Below, in pieces: positions 1 to 5,747 of a stretch of DNA of 58,391 bases. The stretch is from NCBI RefSeq assembly GCF_001544215.1, contig NZ_BCQB01000014.1, positions 1 through 58,391 of the forward strand. Direction: 5' to 3'. The notes under the pieces are model-generated. The model was not told where the DNA came from and did no database searches. It worked only from the letters and a program-made list of their open reading frames with translations. The position numbers were made by a program, and so were the translations under genes. How positions within the stretch are numbered: the first letter of the stretch is position 1; the number at the start of each line of letters is the position of its first letter. Origin of the DNA: Enterococcus durans NBRC 100479 = LMG 10746. Lineage in GTDB: Bacteria > Bacillota > Bacilli > Lactobacillales > Enterococcaceae.

Positions 1-861
1 CCATTTATTGAAAAATGGTGTAAGGATTACACTGTTTCTTTGTTGTGTCGGTTATTAGAAATCCCTAGAAGTGTCTATTATTTTTATAAGAATAAACCGT
101 TGACAGCTACAGAAATCAGAAATAATAAGTTGAAAAAGAAGATTTCAACAATTTTTTTTACGAATAAACAACGCTATGGTGCCACAAAGATCCATCAAGT
201 TTTATTAAAAGAAGGGATTTCAGTATCTCTTAAACATGTCCAAAAGCTAATGAAACAATTAAATTTAAGGTCGATTGTAGTTAAAAAATATAGACCTCAA
301 AGGTCTAATAAACCGATCATTTCAAAAGAGAATCTCTTAAATCAGGACTTTTCTACTGAAACGATCTGTGAGAAATGGGCAGCTGACATTACGTACATTC
401 CTACTAAGAAAAATGGTTGGTGTTACTTATCTTCAATCATGGATTTACACACGAAAAAAATTATTAGTTATACATTTTCAAAACGAATGACTGTGGATTG
501 TGTCATCCAAACATTGAATAAAGCAAAAATACATTATCACATTCCAGAAGGAATGATTCTACACACTGACTTGGGCAGCCAATACACAGCAAGAGAAGTG
601 GAACAATGGCTTAAAACCAACAAAATAAGGCATTCTTATAGTAGAAAAGGAACACCTTATGATAATGCTGGAATCGAATCTTTCCATGCCTCATTGAAAA
701 AAGAAGAAGTCTACACGACTAGCTACTCAGATTTTGAAGAAGCAAATCGAGCGCTATTTAGCTACATTGAAGGATTTTATAACCGAAATCGAATCCATAG
801 CTCGATTCACTATCTAACCCCACAGGAATTTGAAGAATTAGCAAAAGAAAAAATGGCTTAA
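1..861 (+). CDS. IS3-family transposase OrfB (5' partial)
   Basis: This is the catalytic (DDE) half of an IS3-family transposase. The frame is open to the first base of the window, so the true start is upstream. The first in-frame start inside the window is a TTG at 40, which gives 273 residues. The N-terminal part has an HTH_21-like segment (QRYGATKIHQVL). The rve integrase core follows, with the first Asp in WAADITYI, the second in HTDLGSQY and the Glu in NAGIESFHASLKKE, the expected D-D-35-E arrangement. All three catalytic residues are intact. IS3 OrfB is normally made by frameshifting from orfA, which is not visible here. Confidence 0.9.
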   Translation, partial: PFIEKWCKDYTVSLLCRLLEIPRSVYYFYKNKPLTATEIRNNKLKKKISTIFFTNKQRYGATKIHQVLLKEGISVSLKHVQKLMKQLNLRSIVVKKYRPQRSNKPIISKENLLNQDFSTETICEKWAADITYIPTKKNGWCYLSSIMDLHTKKIISYTFSKRMTVDCVIQTLNKAKIHYHIPEGMILHTDLGSQYTAREVEQWLKTNKIRHSYSRKGTPYDNAGIESFHASLKKEEVYTTSYSDFEEANRALFSYIEGFYNRNRIHSSIHYLTPQEFEELAKEKMA

Positions 862-903
862 CCGTCTCTACTAAAATGTGTTCAAGATATTGACTCAAAT
901 CCA
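1..903 (+). mobile_element. IS3-family insertion sequence, right part
   Basis: The window opens inside an IS3-family element. Only the orfB part and the right end are present. After the orfB stop at 861 the sequence runs to a probable terminal CA near 903, preceded by a TTGACTCAAATCCA-like end. The left end, orfA and both target flanks lie outside the window, so the exact boundary and the copy's completeness cannot be judged. The right boundary is an estimate from the usual TG...CA ends of the family. Confidence 0.7.
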
Positions 904-977
904 GTATTTCGCCAACAAACAGTACTAACAATAAGGGAATAATCTTGTTCAAATGGATCACCTTCTTTCTCTTAAGT

Positions 978-1070
978 TATCGGGCTTTGCCCGTTTATTT
1001 CGCACCACCTAAGCGGCGGGGGCGGTTGGTGCGAAATAAGAACCATTCCCTTAGTTACTAGGCTTTTTTT
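978..1070. repeat. hairpins around a G-rich GGCGG motif
   Basis: A GGGCTTTGCCCG hairpin (982-993) is followed by a perfect 13-bp inverted repeat, TTATTTCGCACCA at 995-1007 and its complement at 1027-1039. The loop is G-rich and contains GCGGCGGGGGCGGTTGG. The 904-1171 interval shows no credible gene. A very similar G-rich motif recurs at 2382-2400, also between inverted arms. Function is unknown; a terminator or a recombination or transfer structure are possibilities. Confidence 0.6.
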
Positions 1071-1171
1071 GTCCTTATTTCACACATTCTCACTTTTCGG
1101 TATAAATGATTATTGACCTTTTTTTCTTTCAAATCGTTGATATGGAATCCGTTGTTAGTTGATAAATCACC

Positions 1172-1609
1172 TTATTCATTTTCGTTGTCCTCCTTTTTCA
1201 TGGTGTAATAGGCGCCATACTTATTGATATTTTCAAAATAATCTAACCATTCACTTGAAACAGTCTTGGCTTTTTTCGTTTCGACAAATTTCGCATACGT
1301 TAGTTCTAAAGCTTGATATTCAGAAGGTTTAATAGTGCTTGGTTTGACACCTACTTCCAAGCATAGTAAGGCTTGGAAAAACCATTTTGCATTTTGCTTT
1401 TTCAGTTCTTCCAGTGTTCGATAGTACGTCGCAATAAGATTCATTTCGACACCTAATTCAATCATTTCTTCCACAGCTACCGACAATTTTTCTTTATAAT
1501 GTTTTTTTGGAACACGTGTTTCGTTGTATAGGAACGTCATATCCTCCATTTTTTGTGCCATTTTATCCAAAGGTAATTTGACAAATTCGTCATAGTAATT
1601 TTGAGCCAT
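1172..1609 (-). CDS. hypothetical protein (145 aa)
   Basis: I do not recognise the family. The start is taken at the ATG at 1609, because AAGGAG lies 8 bases before it; an upstream in-frame start would add 13 residues but has no good ribosome site. The protein is soluble, mixed-charge and mostly helical, beginning MAQNYYDEFVKLPLDKM. It has no signal peptide or membrane segment. It is the last gene of a three-gene minus-strand set (1875-2081, 1624-1875, 1172-1609) that is separated from the secretion genes by palindromic DNA. Such small proteins are common at the ends of conjugative plasmid operons, but nothing here gives a function. Confidence 0.7.
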   Translation of the reverse strand: MAQNYYDEFVKLPLDKMAQKMEDMTFLYNETRVPKKHYKEKLSVAVEEMIELGVEMNLIATYYRTLEELKKQNAKWFFQALLCLEVGVKPSTIKPSEYQALELTYAKFVETKKAKTVSSEWLDYFENINKYGAYYTMKKEDNENE

Positions 1610-1623
1610 ATTTTTTCTCCTTT

Positions 1624-1875
1624 TTAGTTCTCTAATTTGGTTAACCAATATTCGTTTTCATAAGTTTCCAAGTTTTCTTGATAATGCAGTTCACATCCTG
1701 CAATCTTCACTAGGTCTTCAAATAGCATAGTCGGTGCATCCTCTACTAAAGGGGTTTCTATCGTCCAGTACCGCGGAATAAGTAAAGCTTCTGCTACTTT
1801 TTCAGAAATGACTTCTTTGTCCACCAAAATTTGAACGACTTCTTTTACAGTCAATAATTTGTGTTGTGTTTTCAT
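1624..1875 (-). CDS. hypothetical protein (83 aa)
   Basis: This small soluble acidic protein begins MKTQHKLLTVKEVVQILV. Its ATG (1873-1875) overlaps the stop codon of the upstream zinc-ribbon gene, so the two are translationally coupled. The N-terminal LTVKEVVQILVDKEVI resembles the first helix-turn-helix of excisionase/MerR-like proteins, but the rest does not confirm a DNA-binding fold. No other motif is visible. It probably belongs to one transcript with its two neighbours. Confidence 0.65.
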   Translation of the reverse strand: MKTQHKLLTVKEVVQILVDKEVISEKVAEALLIPRYWTIETPLVEDAPTMLFEDLVKIAGCELHYQENLETYENEYWLTKLEN

Positions 1876-2081
1876 CAGCGTTTCTTTCCTTTCTCCTCAA
1901 TCAAAATATAATCGCCATAAGACAAGGTATATTTTTTCCCGCATGTTGGACATTGATACAAACAATAGCTTTTGATACATTTCGCTCTTTCTCCACAATC
2001 GCATTCGACAGTATGTGGTGCATGATAGTTTGGGAATAATTCGCTGAAGGGAACACCCCAATAATCAAATTTCTTTCGCAT
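1875..2081 (-). CDS. small zinc-ribbon protein (68 aa)
   Basis: This 68-residue protein has two cysteine clusters: CDCGERAKC near residues 29-37 and CPTCGKKY near 44-51. Together they make a plausible zinc ribbon. It is the first gene of the 2081-1172 minus-strand trio and its stop overlaps the next start. Similar short zinc ribbons are found among conjugative plasmid accessory genes, but I cannot assign a role. Nucleic-acid binding is an inference from the fold only. Confidence 0.65.
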   Translation of the reverse strand: MRKKFDYWGVPFSELFPNYHAPHTVECDCGERAKCIKSYCLYQCPTCGKKYTLSYGDYILIEEKGKKR

Positions 2082-2094
2082 GATTGATTCTGCC

Positions 2095-2330
2095 TCCTCT
2101 TAGGAAAGGTTTTACTTCCTTTCGTTAGTTCTTTCTTTATTGATTTGTTGGCCAGAATGAATCAACGAAAAGCGACAAGGACAAGGGTAAATGGCACGCT
2201 GCGCGCCCTTGTCCTTGTCGCTTTTTGGTGATAAAAGGCAACTTGTTGCCGGTCTGGCAAATCAATAAAGAGATAGCGAACAGGAACGAACCTTTTGGTG
2301 AGAGGAAGCTTTTCCTATTTTGTCTTACAA
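2095..2330. repeat. nested palindromes with a 20-bp perfect stem
   Basis: The core is a perfect 20-bp inverted repeat, AAAAGCGACAAGGACAAGGG at 2168-2187 and its complement at 2206-2225, with an 18-base loop. Outside it are imperfect arms containing TTTATTGATTTG and CAAATCAATAAA, with CCAGA/TCTGG nearby. Further out, AGGAAAGG and CTTTTCCT blocks also face each other. A small GGCAACTTGTTGCC hairpin lies at about 2237-2250. No gene fits in this stretch. It could end transcription from either side or form a cruciform origin or transfer structure. Confidence 0.65.
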
Positions 2331-2350
2331 AGCAAGGCCCCTTATCTTAG

Positions 2351-2450
2351 TGAACGTGCAACGTTCACTTCCTTTCTTCTCGAACGGCGGTGGCGGTTGG
2401 AGTGAGAGAAAGGTTTTTCAATTGAGAAGGCGCTTGTGCCTTCCTAAACA
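2351..2450. repeat. hairpin plus second G-rich GGCGG motif
   Basis: A TGAACGT/ACGTTCA hairpin (2351-2367) precedes CGGCGGTGGCGGTTGG (2385-2400). That motif sits between CCTTTCTTCTC and GAGAGAAAGG arms. The layout mirrors the structure at 995-1039. The run of five GG pairs separated by one or two bases could form a two-tier G-quadruplex. No coding potential is seen here. Confidence 0.5.
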
Positions 2451-2486
2451 GGCCTTTCCCTTTCTTCCTGTTTCTATGTAAAACAA

Positions 2487-2522
2487 AAAGAGCTGCAGTC
2501 CTACATTAGGATTGCAGCTCTT
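2487..2522 (-). terminator. rho-independent terminator
   Basis: A 14-bp near-perfect stem, AGAGCTGCAGTCCT at 2489-2502 pairing with AGGATTGCAGCTCT at 2508-2521, is followed on the minus strand by a T-rich run. It lies just past the stop of the 86-residue gene at 2530, which it probably terminates. Confidence 0.8.
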
Positions 2523-2529
2523 CTTTTAT

Positions 2530-2790
2530 TTATATGCCCATTGATCGCGTAAAATGATCAGGGTTTCTAATTTGCATCGATTCAATGACTAATTGATTCC
2601 GTTTATTGAAATGACCTGTGACGGCAATATTGTATTTTCCATCATCCATAATTAACAATTTATCGATAATTTCAATATCTGCAACTACACAATTAATCGA
2701 TTCATGAATTGTTTGTAAAGTAAAGCGAACCAATAATGGTTGTGTTTTTATTACTCGGATTTTATCAAGCAAACCAACATATTTGTTCAT
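2530..2790 (-). CDS. hypothetical protein (86 aa)
   Basis: This short soluble protein begins MNKYVGLLDKIRVIKTQ. The ATG at 2790 is preferred because GAGGTG lies just upstream; an in-frame GTG three codons earlier overlaps that site. A YolD-like fold is possible (small UV-operon or plasmid proteins of about this length with an IxxHF pattern), but I cannot confirm it. It ends at a strong terminator and lies back-to-back with the TxpA-like toxin promoter. Confidence 0.6.
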   Translation of the reverse strand: MNKYVGLLDKIRVIKTQPLLVRFTLQTIHESINCVVADIEIIDKLLIMDDGKYNIAVTGHFNKRNQLVIESMQIRNPDHFTRSMGI

Positions 2791-2837
2791 AACGATCACC
2801 TCGCTAAAATTATAGCAAAAACAGTTAAAATTGAGAA

Positions 2838-2866
2838 TTTTTATTCGATTTTAGATATGCTATAAT
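2838..2866 (+). promoter_or_regulatory. promoter of the TxpA-like toxin mRNA
   Basis: An extended -10 (TGCTATAAT, TATAAT at 2861-2866) with a weak TTTTTA -35 at 2838-2843, 17 bases away, drives the toxin mRNA from about 2873. The 5' leader contains CGGTGGC at 2891-2897, complementary to GCCACCG at about 3117-3123 in the 3' region. That pairing would allow long-range 5'-3' folding of the mRNA, a known trait of type I toxin messages. Confidence 0.7.
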
Positions 2867-2922
2867 AGTCAAGACAGTAAAGTTTGAAGACGGTGGCGAC
2901 TTCTGGAAAGGTGGTGGTGCTT

Positions 2923-2976
2923 ATGAATGTAAGTGCTAAAATCTATGAAAGGAGTAAGCCTTTTGTCCGCATATGA
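2923..2976 (+). CDS. leader ORF overlapping the toxin gene (17 aa)
   Basis: A 17-codon frame, MNVSAKIYERSKPFVRI, starts at an ATG preceded by AGGTGGTG. It overlaps the first codons of the toxin in another frame. The start of this peptide (MNVSAKIYER) is a sequence I remember at the head of some enterococcal putative holin-like toxins. It may therefore be a translated leader that couples ribosomes to the toxin start, or the remains of an N-terminal extension lost by frameshift. Confidence 0.5.
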   Translation: MNVSAKIYERSKPFVRI

Positions 2977-3067
2977 GACAATTCAAACCATTCTTGGTTT
3001 TGGTATGTTTACCATTGCTTTGATTAGTTTGATTGTAAATATGCTTAAAAATGACAAAAAGAAATAA
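2963..3067 (+). CDS. type I toxin, TxpA/holin-like family
   Basis: This 34-residue protein (MSAYETIQTILGFGMFTIAL, then ISLIVNMLKNDKKK) is one hydrophobic helix with a lysine-rich tail. It matches the putative holin-like toxin family (TxpA/BsrG-like), which damages the membrane when overproduced. The TTG at 2963 is the likely start; an in-frame ATG at 2945 would add MKGVSL. It is too short for standard gene calling. An antisense RNA with its own strong promoter converges from the other strand and overlaps the 3' end, so expression is almost surely controlled as in txpA/ratA. Its plasmid role would be post-segregational killing. Confidence 0.85.
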   Translation: MSAYETIQTILGFGMFTIALISLIVNMLKNDKKK

Positions 3068-3174
3068 CCGTCTACTTTAGCAGGTCAGCGGTTATTTCCA
3101 AATAACTAATATTCTGCCACCGTTCTTTAATCGGTGCTGTTAATGAGGGGTTGTTAGCGCAACTCCTCTTTTTC
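3055..3174 (-). ncRNA. RatA-like antisense RNA of the type I locus
   Basis: The minus strand has TTGAAC (3204-3209), a 17-base spacer and TATAAT (3181-3186), a near-consensus promoter with start about 3174. The transcript would run into the toxin 3' end. It would stop at the stem GAAATAACCG/CGGTTATTTC (3061-3098) followed by a T-run. Its length is about 120 bases. It carries a 5' hairpin (complement of 3145-3168) and pairs with the toxin message over the whole 3' region. Confidence 0.8.
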
Positions 3175-3176
3175 AT
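3145..3176 (+). terminator. terminator of the toxin mRNA
   Basis: A GAGGGGTTG/CAACTCCTC stem at 3145-3168 is followed by TTTTTC on the plus strand. It ends the toxin message and at the same time forms the 5' stem of the antisense RNA. Confidence 0.7.
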
Positions 3177-3225
3177 GTTCATTATAGCAATATTTCGCAA
3201 GAAGTTCAACGATTTCCCGTTAACT

Positions 3226-3483
3226 CTACATATAAAGCGGTAGAATAGCCGTAAGTATAACAGCTGTCGCTGCTACTGTGACTTTAGTCAATCGCCAAAA
3301 GGAATTATCCTTTCCTGCTCTTTTTAAAAGATAAGAACAGACAAGATACACGAATACAAGAATTAGTGATCCTTTCGCAATTCTATTTACCAAAGGATTT
3401 TCAGTGACGCCCAAAGAAATCCCGTCTATAAATGCAATTACGGGTATCAATAGATCCATCGTCAGACTAATTTTTTTTGCCAT
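3226..3483 (-). CDS. small membrane protein (85 aa)
   Basis: The protein has two predicted membrane helices, roughly residues 9-27 and 38-55, plus a third hydrophobic end (VAATAVILTAILPLYM). It lies downstream of ssb on the minus strand, with AAGGAGTAAGC before its ATG. The promoter of the antisense RNA starts immediately after its stop. The family is not recognised. Small multi-pass proteins of this size occur in many enterococcal conjugation operons. Confidence 0.6.
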   Translation of the reverse strand: MAKKISLTMDLLIPVIAFIDGISLGVTENPLVNRIAKGSLILVFVYLVCSYLLKRAGKDNSFWRLTKVTVAATAVILTAILPLYM

Positions 3484-3504
3484 GCTTACTCCTTCTTTCT
3501 CAAA

Positions 3505-3991
3505 CTAAAACGGTAGATCATCATCGCTAATATCGATTGATTGTCCACCAAATGGATTCTGTGAAGCGTTCAATCCATTGTTGTTAGGCGTCGCTGTATC
3601 CCCGTTGTTCAAAGGTGGCGGTGCTTGGACTGGTGGACGATTGATCAGCGTGCGCACGGCTCTCTGTCGCTGCTTTACTTTCTAATAGTTGAAAGTTATC
3701 TGCTACAACTTCAGTCACATATACACGTTGTCCTTGCTGGTTGTCGTAAGTCCGCGTTTGAATCCGCCCAACTACACCAATCAAGCTACCTTTTTTAGCT
3801 AATGTCGCCATTGTTTCTGCTGGTTTGCGCCAAATCACGCAGTTAATAAAATCGGCTTCTCGATTGCCGTTTTGATTCGTGAAATTTCGGTTGACGGCTA
3901 GGGTAAAAGTCGCTACTGCAGTACCACTTGCGGTATAACGTAAATCAGGATCTTTGGTTAAGCGTCCTACTAATGTCACATTATTAATCAT
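3505..3991 (-). pseudogene. ssb: single-stranded DNA-binding protein, frameshifted tail
   Basis: The OB-fold of SSB is clear: [43 protein letters not shown] and the [20 protein letters not shown] strand. The ongoing frame stops at 3584 (135 residues) with an unusual end. The normal C-terminus (NASQNPFGGQ...DISDDDLPF) is intact in the +1 frame and ends at 3505. A net shift of one base, or of minus two, therefore lies around 3640-3680. Without the acidic DDDLPF tip the product would still bind ssDNA but lose partner-protein contacts. Plasmid SSBs protect incoming strands after transfer. Decay and sequencing error are both possible. Confidence 0.85.
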
Positions 3992-3993
3992 CT

Positions 3994-4893
3994 TTATCTC
4001 TCCATTTCTCTATTCATCTGTTGGTGTCTTTGATAAGCTAGTTTTCGCTCTTTTTCTTCGACGTGAATCACTTTTTCCATCAAATTACTAATCGAATCCA
4101 TTGTCTCATCGTACGTGATCGATGCAGCATAAGGATTGCTTTTTTGATATTTCTTCCATGTATCTTTTAGCTCGTGACTATTTTTCAGTACATCCATATC
4201 CTTTTCATAGTATATCTTTAACGGATCAGTTTTTCCTCGACGTGTAAATGTATTTCTCACACTATCTTTCAAGGTCTTATCATCGATCTTCTCCATTTTA
4301 GGAATAGTATAGAGATCATAAAAATCTTTTCCTCTCGAATTATCTGTTAAAAAATCAAAGGTTGCACTTAATTTTTCAGCAATAATTTGTTCTGTAGGAT
4401 AGGATTCCAAAGGAATCGTTCGATCCTCAAACATCAATTTATGACTGTGAGTGATCGTTGCAGGATAGATCGAGTCACCTGTAGTCACATCTACCTTAAA
4501 ATCTGGCCGCATGTTTTCCAAATGTGCCAGCACACGTAAGCTAAATCCTGGATAGTAATCGGCTTCTCTCGTTTCTTTCATTCCTTGAATCTCAAATTGA
4601 ATGCCTTCTTTCGTCGGCGTTGAAAAAATTTCGTTTAGAACCGTTGTTAATGTTTCTTTGGTTACTTTCATTTCCCGTAAAGTCGTATCAATATCTTTGG
4701 TTGTGCGATTTTCAATGCCATACTTTGAGCCAATCAAGAAGCCGCCTTTTAACACAAAATTTTCACGATAAGGAGACTTTGAGATTTTTTCCAAGAATTT
4801 TTCCATCATAAAATGTCTTAAAACAAGCTGCGGATCAACTTCTTTTTCTCTAGAAATATTCTTCACTTTTGCTTTTAACTGCGTAGGTGTCAT
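3994..4893 (-). CDS. abiEii: AbiEii nucleotidyltransferase toxin
   Basis: This 299-residue protein matches the AbiEii/AbiGii family. These are nucleotidyltransferase-fold toxins of a type IV toxin-antitoxin system that also gives abortive phage infection. The active-site region [14 protein letters not shown] followed by TTKDIDTTL is the expected KGG...DxD motif. A LPxP-like EKLSATFDF segment and the RGKDFYDLY motif, typical of the family, follow. It is 12 bases downstream of abiEi and probably co-transcribed and co-repressed. As a plasmid gene it can serve both addiction and phage defence. Length and motifs look intact. Confidence 0.9.
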   Translation of the reverse strand: MTPTQLKAKVKNISREKEVDPQLVLRHFMMEKFLEKISKSPYRENFVLKGGFLIGSKYGIENRTTKDIDTTLREMKVTKETLTTVLNEIFSTPTKEGIQFEIQGMKETREADYYPGFSLRVLAHLENMRPDFKVDVTTGDSIYPATITHSHKLMFEDRTIPLESYPTEQIIAEKLSATFDFLTDNSRGKDFYDLYTIPKMEKIDDKTLKDSVRNTFTRRGKTDPLKIYYEKDMDVLKNSHELKDTWKKYQKSNPYAASITYDETMDSISNLMEKVIHVEEKERKLAYQRHQQMNREMER

Positions 4894-4905
4894 GTATCTT
4901 CTCCT

Positions 4906-5502
4906 TTAATTTAAAGCCATAATATAAGAACGCATCGTTTTGTCTGTTGGTAAAATTCGTCGATACTCATTCAATTTTCTAAGATTTTTTCTGTCCGACT
5001 CCATATAGTTTTTGATTGCTTTTACTTTGATTTCATCCTCAACGGTATACCAGGGATTCCAAATGTCACATAAAGTTCTTTCTGGATCATAAGCTATAAT
5101 AGGATTCCCATAGCGACTTTTTATTTCAATCTTACCTAATTCATACCATTCCGCTTTTGTATAGTGTAGCTCAACTGCGAATTCCTTCAATCCTTTTTCA
5201 GAAACGTGATAACCGTAAGGTACAGTCAGATCGATCTGTCTAGGGATCATATCTGTTAAATCATACAAATCTAACGCGGTAATATGTGAAATAATGCCGC
5301 GTTCATATTTTTTTTGCGCCATAAACAATTCATCAGGAAATTGACCAGGTAAGGTGAAAAAACCTGGATACTCTCGATCCAGCTCCCCTCGATCTACCAT
5401 ACGTTTGATCGTTACAGGAGAAATGCCCGCTTTTTTGGCATCCTTCAAAGCCAAAGTTCCATTAAATTCTTCTAGCAGCTTGTATACCATTGCTTTTGTC
5501 AT
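4906..5502 (-). CDS. abiEi: AbiEi antitoxin and autorepressor
   Basis: This 198-residue protein begins MTKAMVYKLLEEFNGTLALK, a winged helix-turn-helix N-terminus (KDAKKAGISPVTIKRMVDRG). The AbiEi_1 C-terminal domain (RQIDLTVPYGY, DPERTLCDIW) follows. AbiEi proteins neutralise AbiEii indirectly and repress their own promoter. The ATG at 5502 is chosen because GGAGGG lies 5 bases upstream; the longer frame would run through the operator. The perfect inverted repeat 13 bases upstream is the obvious binding site. Confidence 0.9.
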   Translation of the reverse strand: MTKAMVYKLLEEFNGTLALKDAKKAGISPVTIKRMVDRGELDREYPGFFTLPGQFPDELFMAQKKYERGIISHITALDLYDLTDMIPRQIDLTVPYGYHVSEKGLKEFAVELHYTKAEWYELGKIEIKSRYGNPIIAYDPERTLCDIWNPWYTVEDEIKVKAIKNYMESDRKNLRKLNEYRRILPTDKTMRSYIMALN

Positions 5503-5514
5503 TTTCTCCCTCCT

Positions 5515-5568
5515 TTGTATACGTATAAACTTATAAAAACAGTATAACATAAGTTTATACGTATACAA
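5515..5568 (-). promoter_or_regulatory. abiE promoter inside a 19-bp inverted repeat
   Basis: TTGTATACGTATAAACTTA at 5515-5533 is repeated, perfectly inverted, at 5550-5568 with a 16-base spacer. On the minus strand the right arm supplies a TTGTAT -35 and the spacer supplies TATACT as -10, 16 bases apart. The whole core promoter is thus enclosed by the two arms. AbiEi is known to bind inverted repeats at its promoter cooperatively. Confidence 0.85.
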
Positions 5569-5582
5569 TAGTTAGGAAGATT

Positions 5583-5732
5583 TTATCGATCTAATTCGAT
5601 TTCTTTTTGAATCCTCTGCTGGTTCTTCAATTGCTGCAGTCTTCGTTTGCTGGCACGCATTTTTTCCTGTTCTGAACGAATTTTGGCTTTTTGATTTTCG
5701 ATTTCTTGTTGTTTGTGTGTGGTATTACGCAT
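5583..5732 (-). CDS. small charged helical protein (49 aa)
   Basis: A 49-codon frame beginning MRNTTHKQQEIENQKAKIRS has GGAGGG 8 bases before its ATG and starts 15 bases after topB ends. It is rich in Gln, Lys, Arg and Glu and predicted to be one helix or coiled coil. It resembles the DUF3847-type small proteins of Firmicute mobile elements, though this is a weak match by feel. It is probably the last gene of the primase-topB transcript. Confidence 0.6.
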   Translation of the reverse strand: MRNTTHKQQEIENQKAKIRSEQEKMRASKRRLQQLKNQQRIQKEIELDR

Positions 5733-5747
5733 AAGATTAACCCTCCA

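Noticed and set aside
758..961. Minus-strand open frame across the IS3 end
   Set aside because: It overlaps the transposase in antisense, has no ribosome site and no protein-like pattern.
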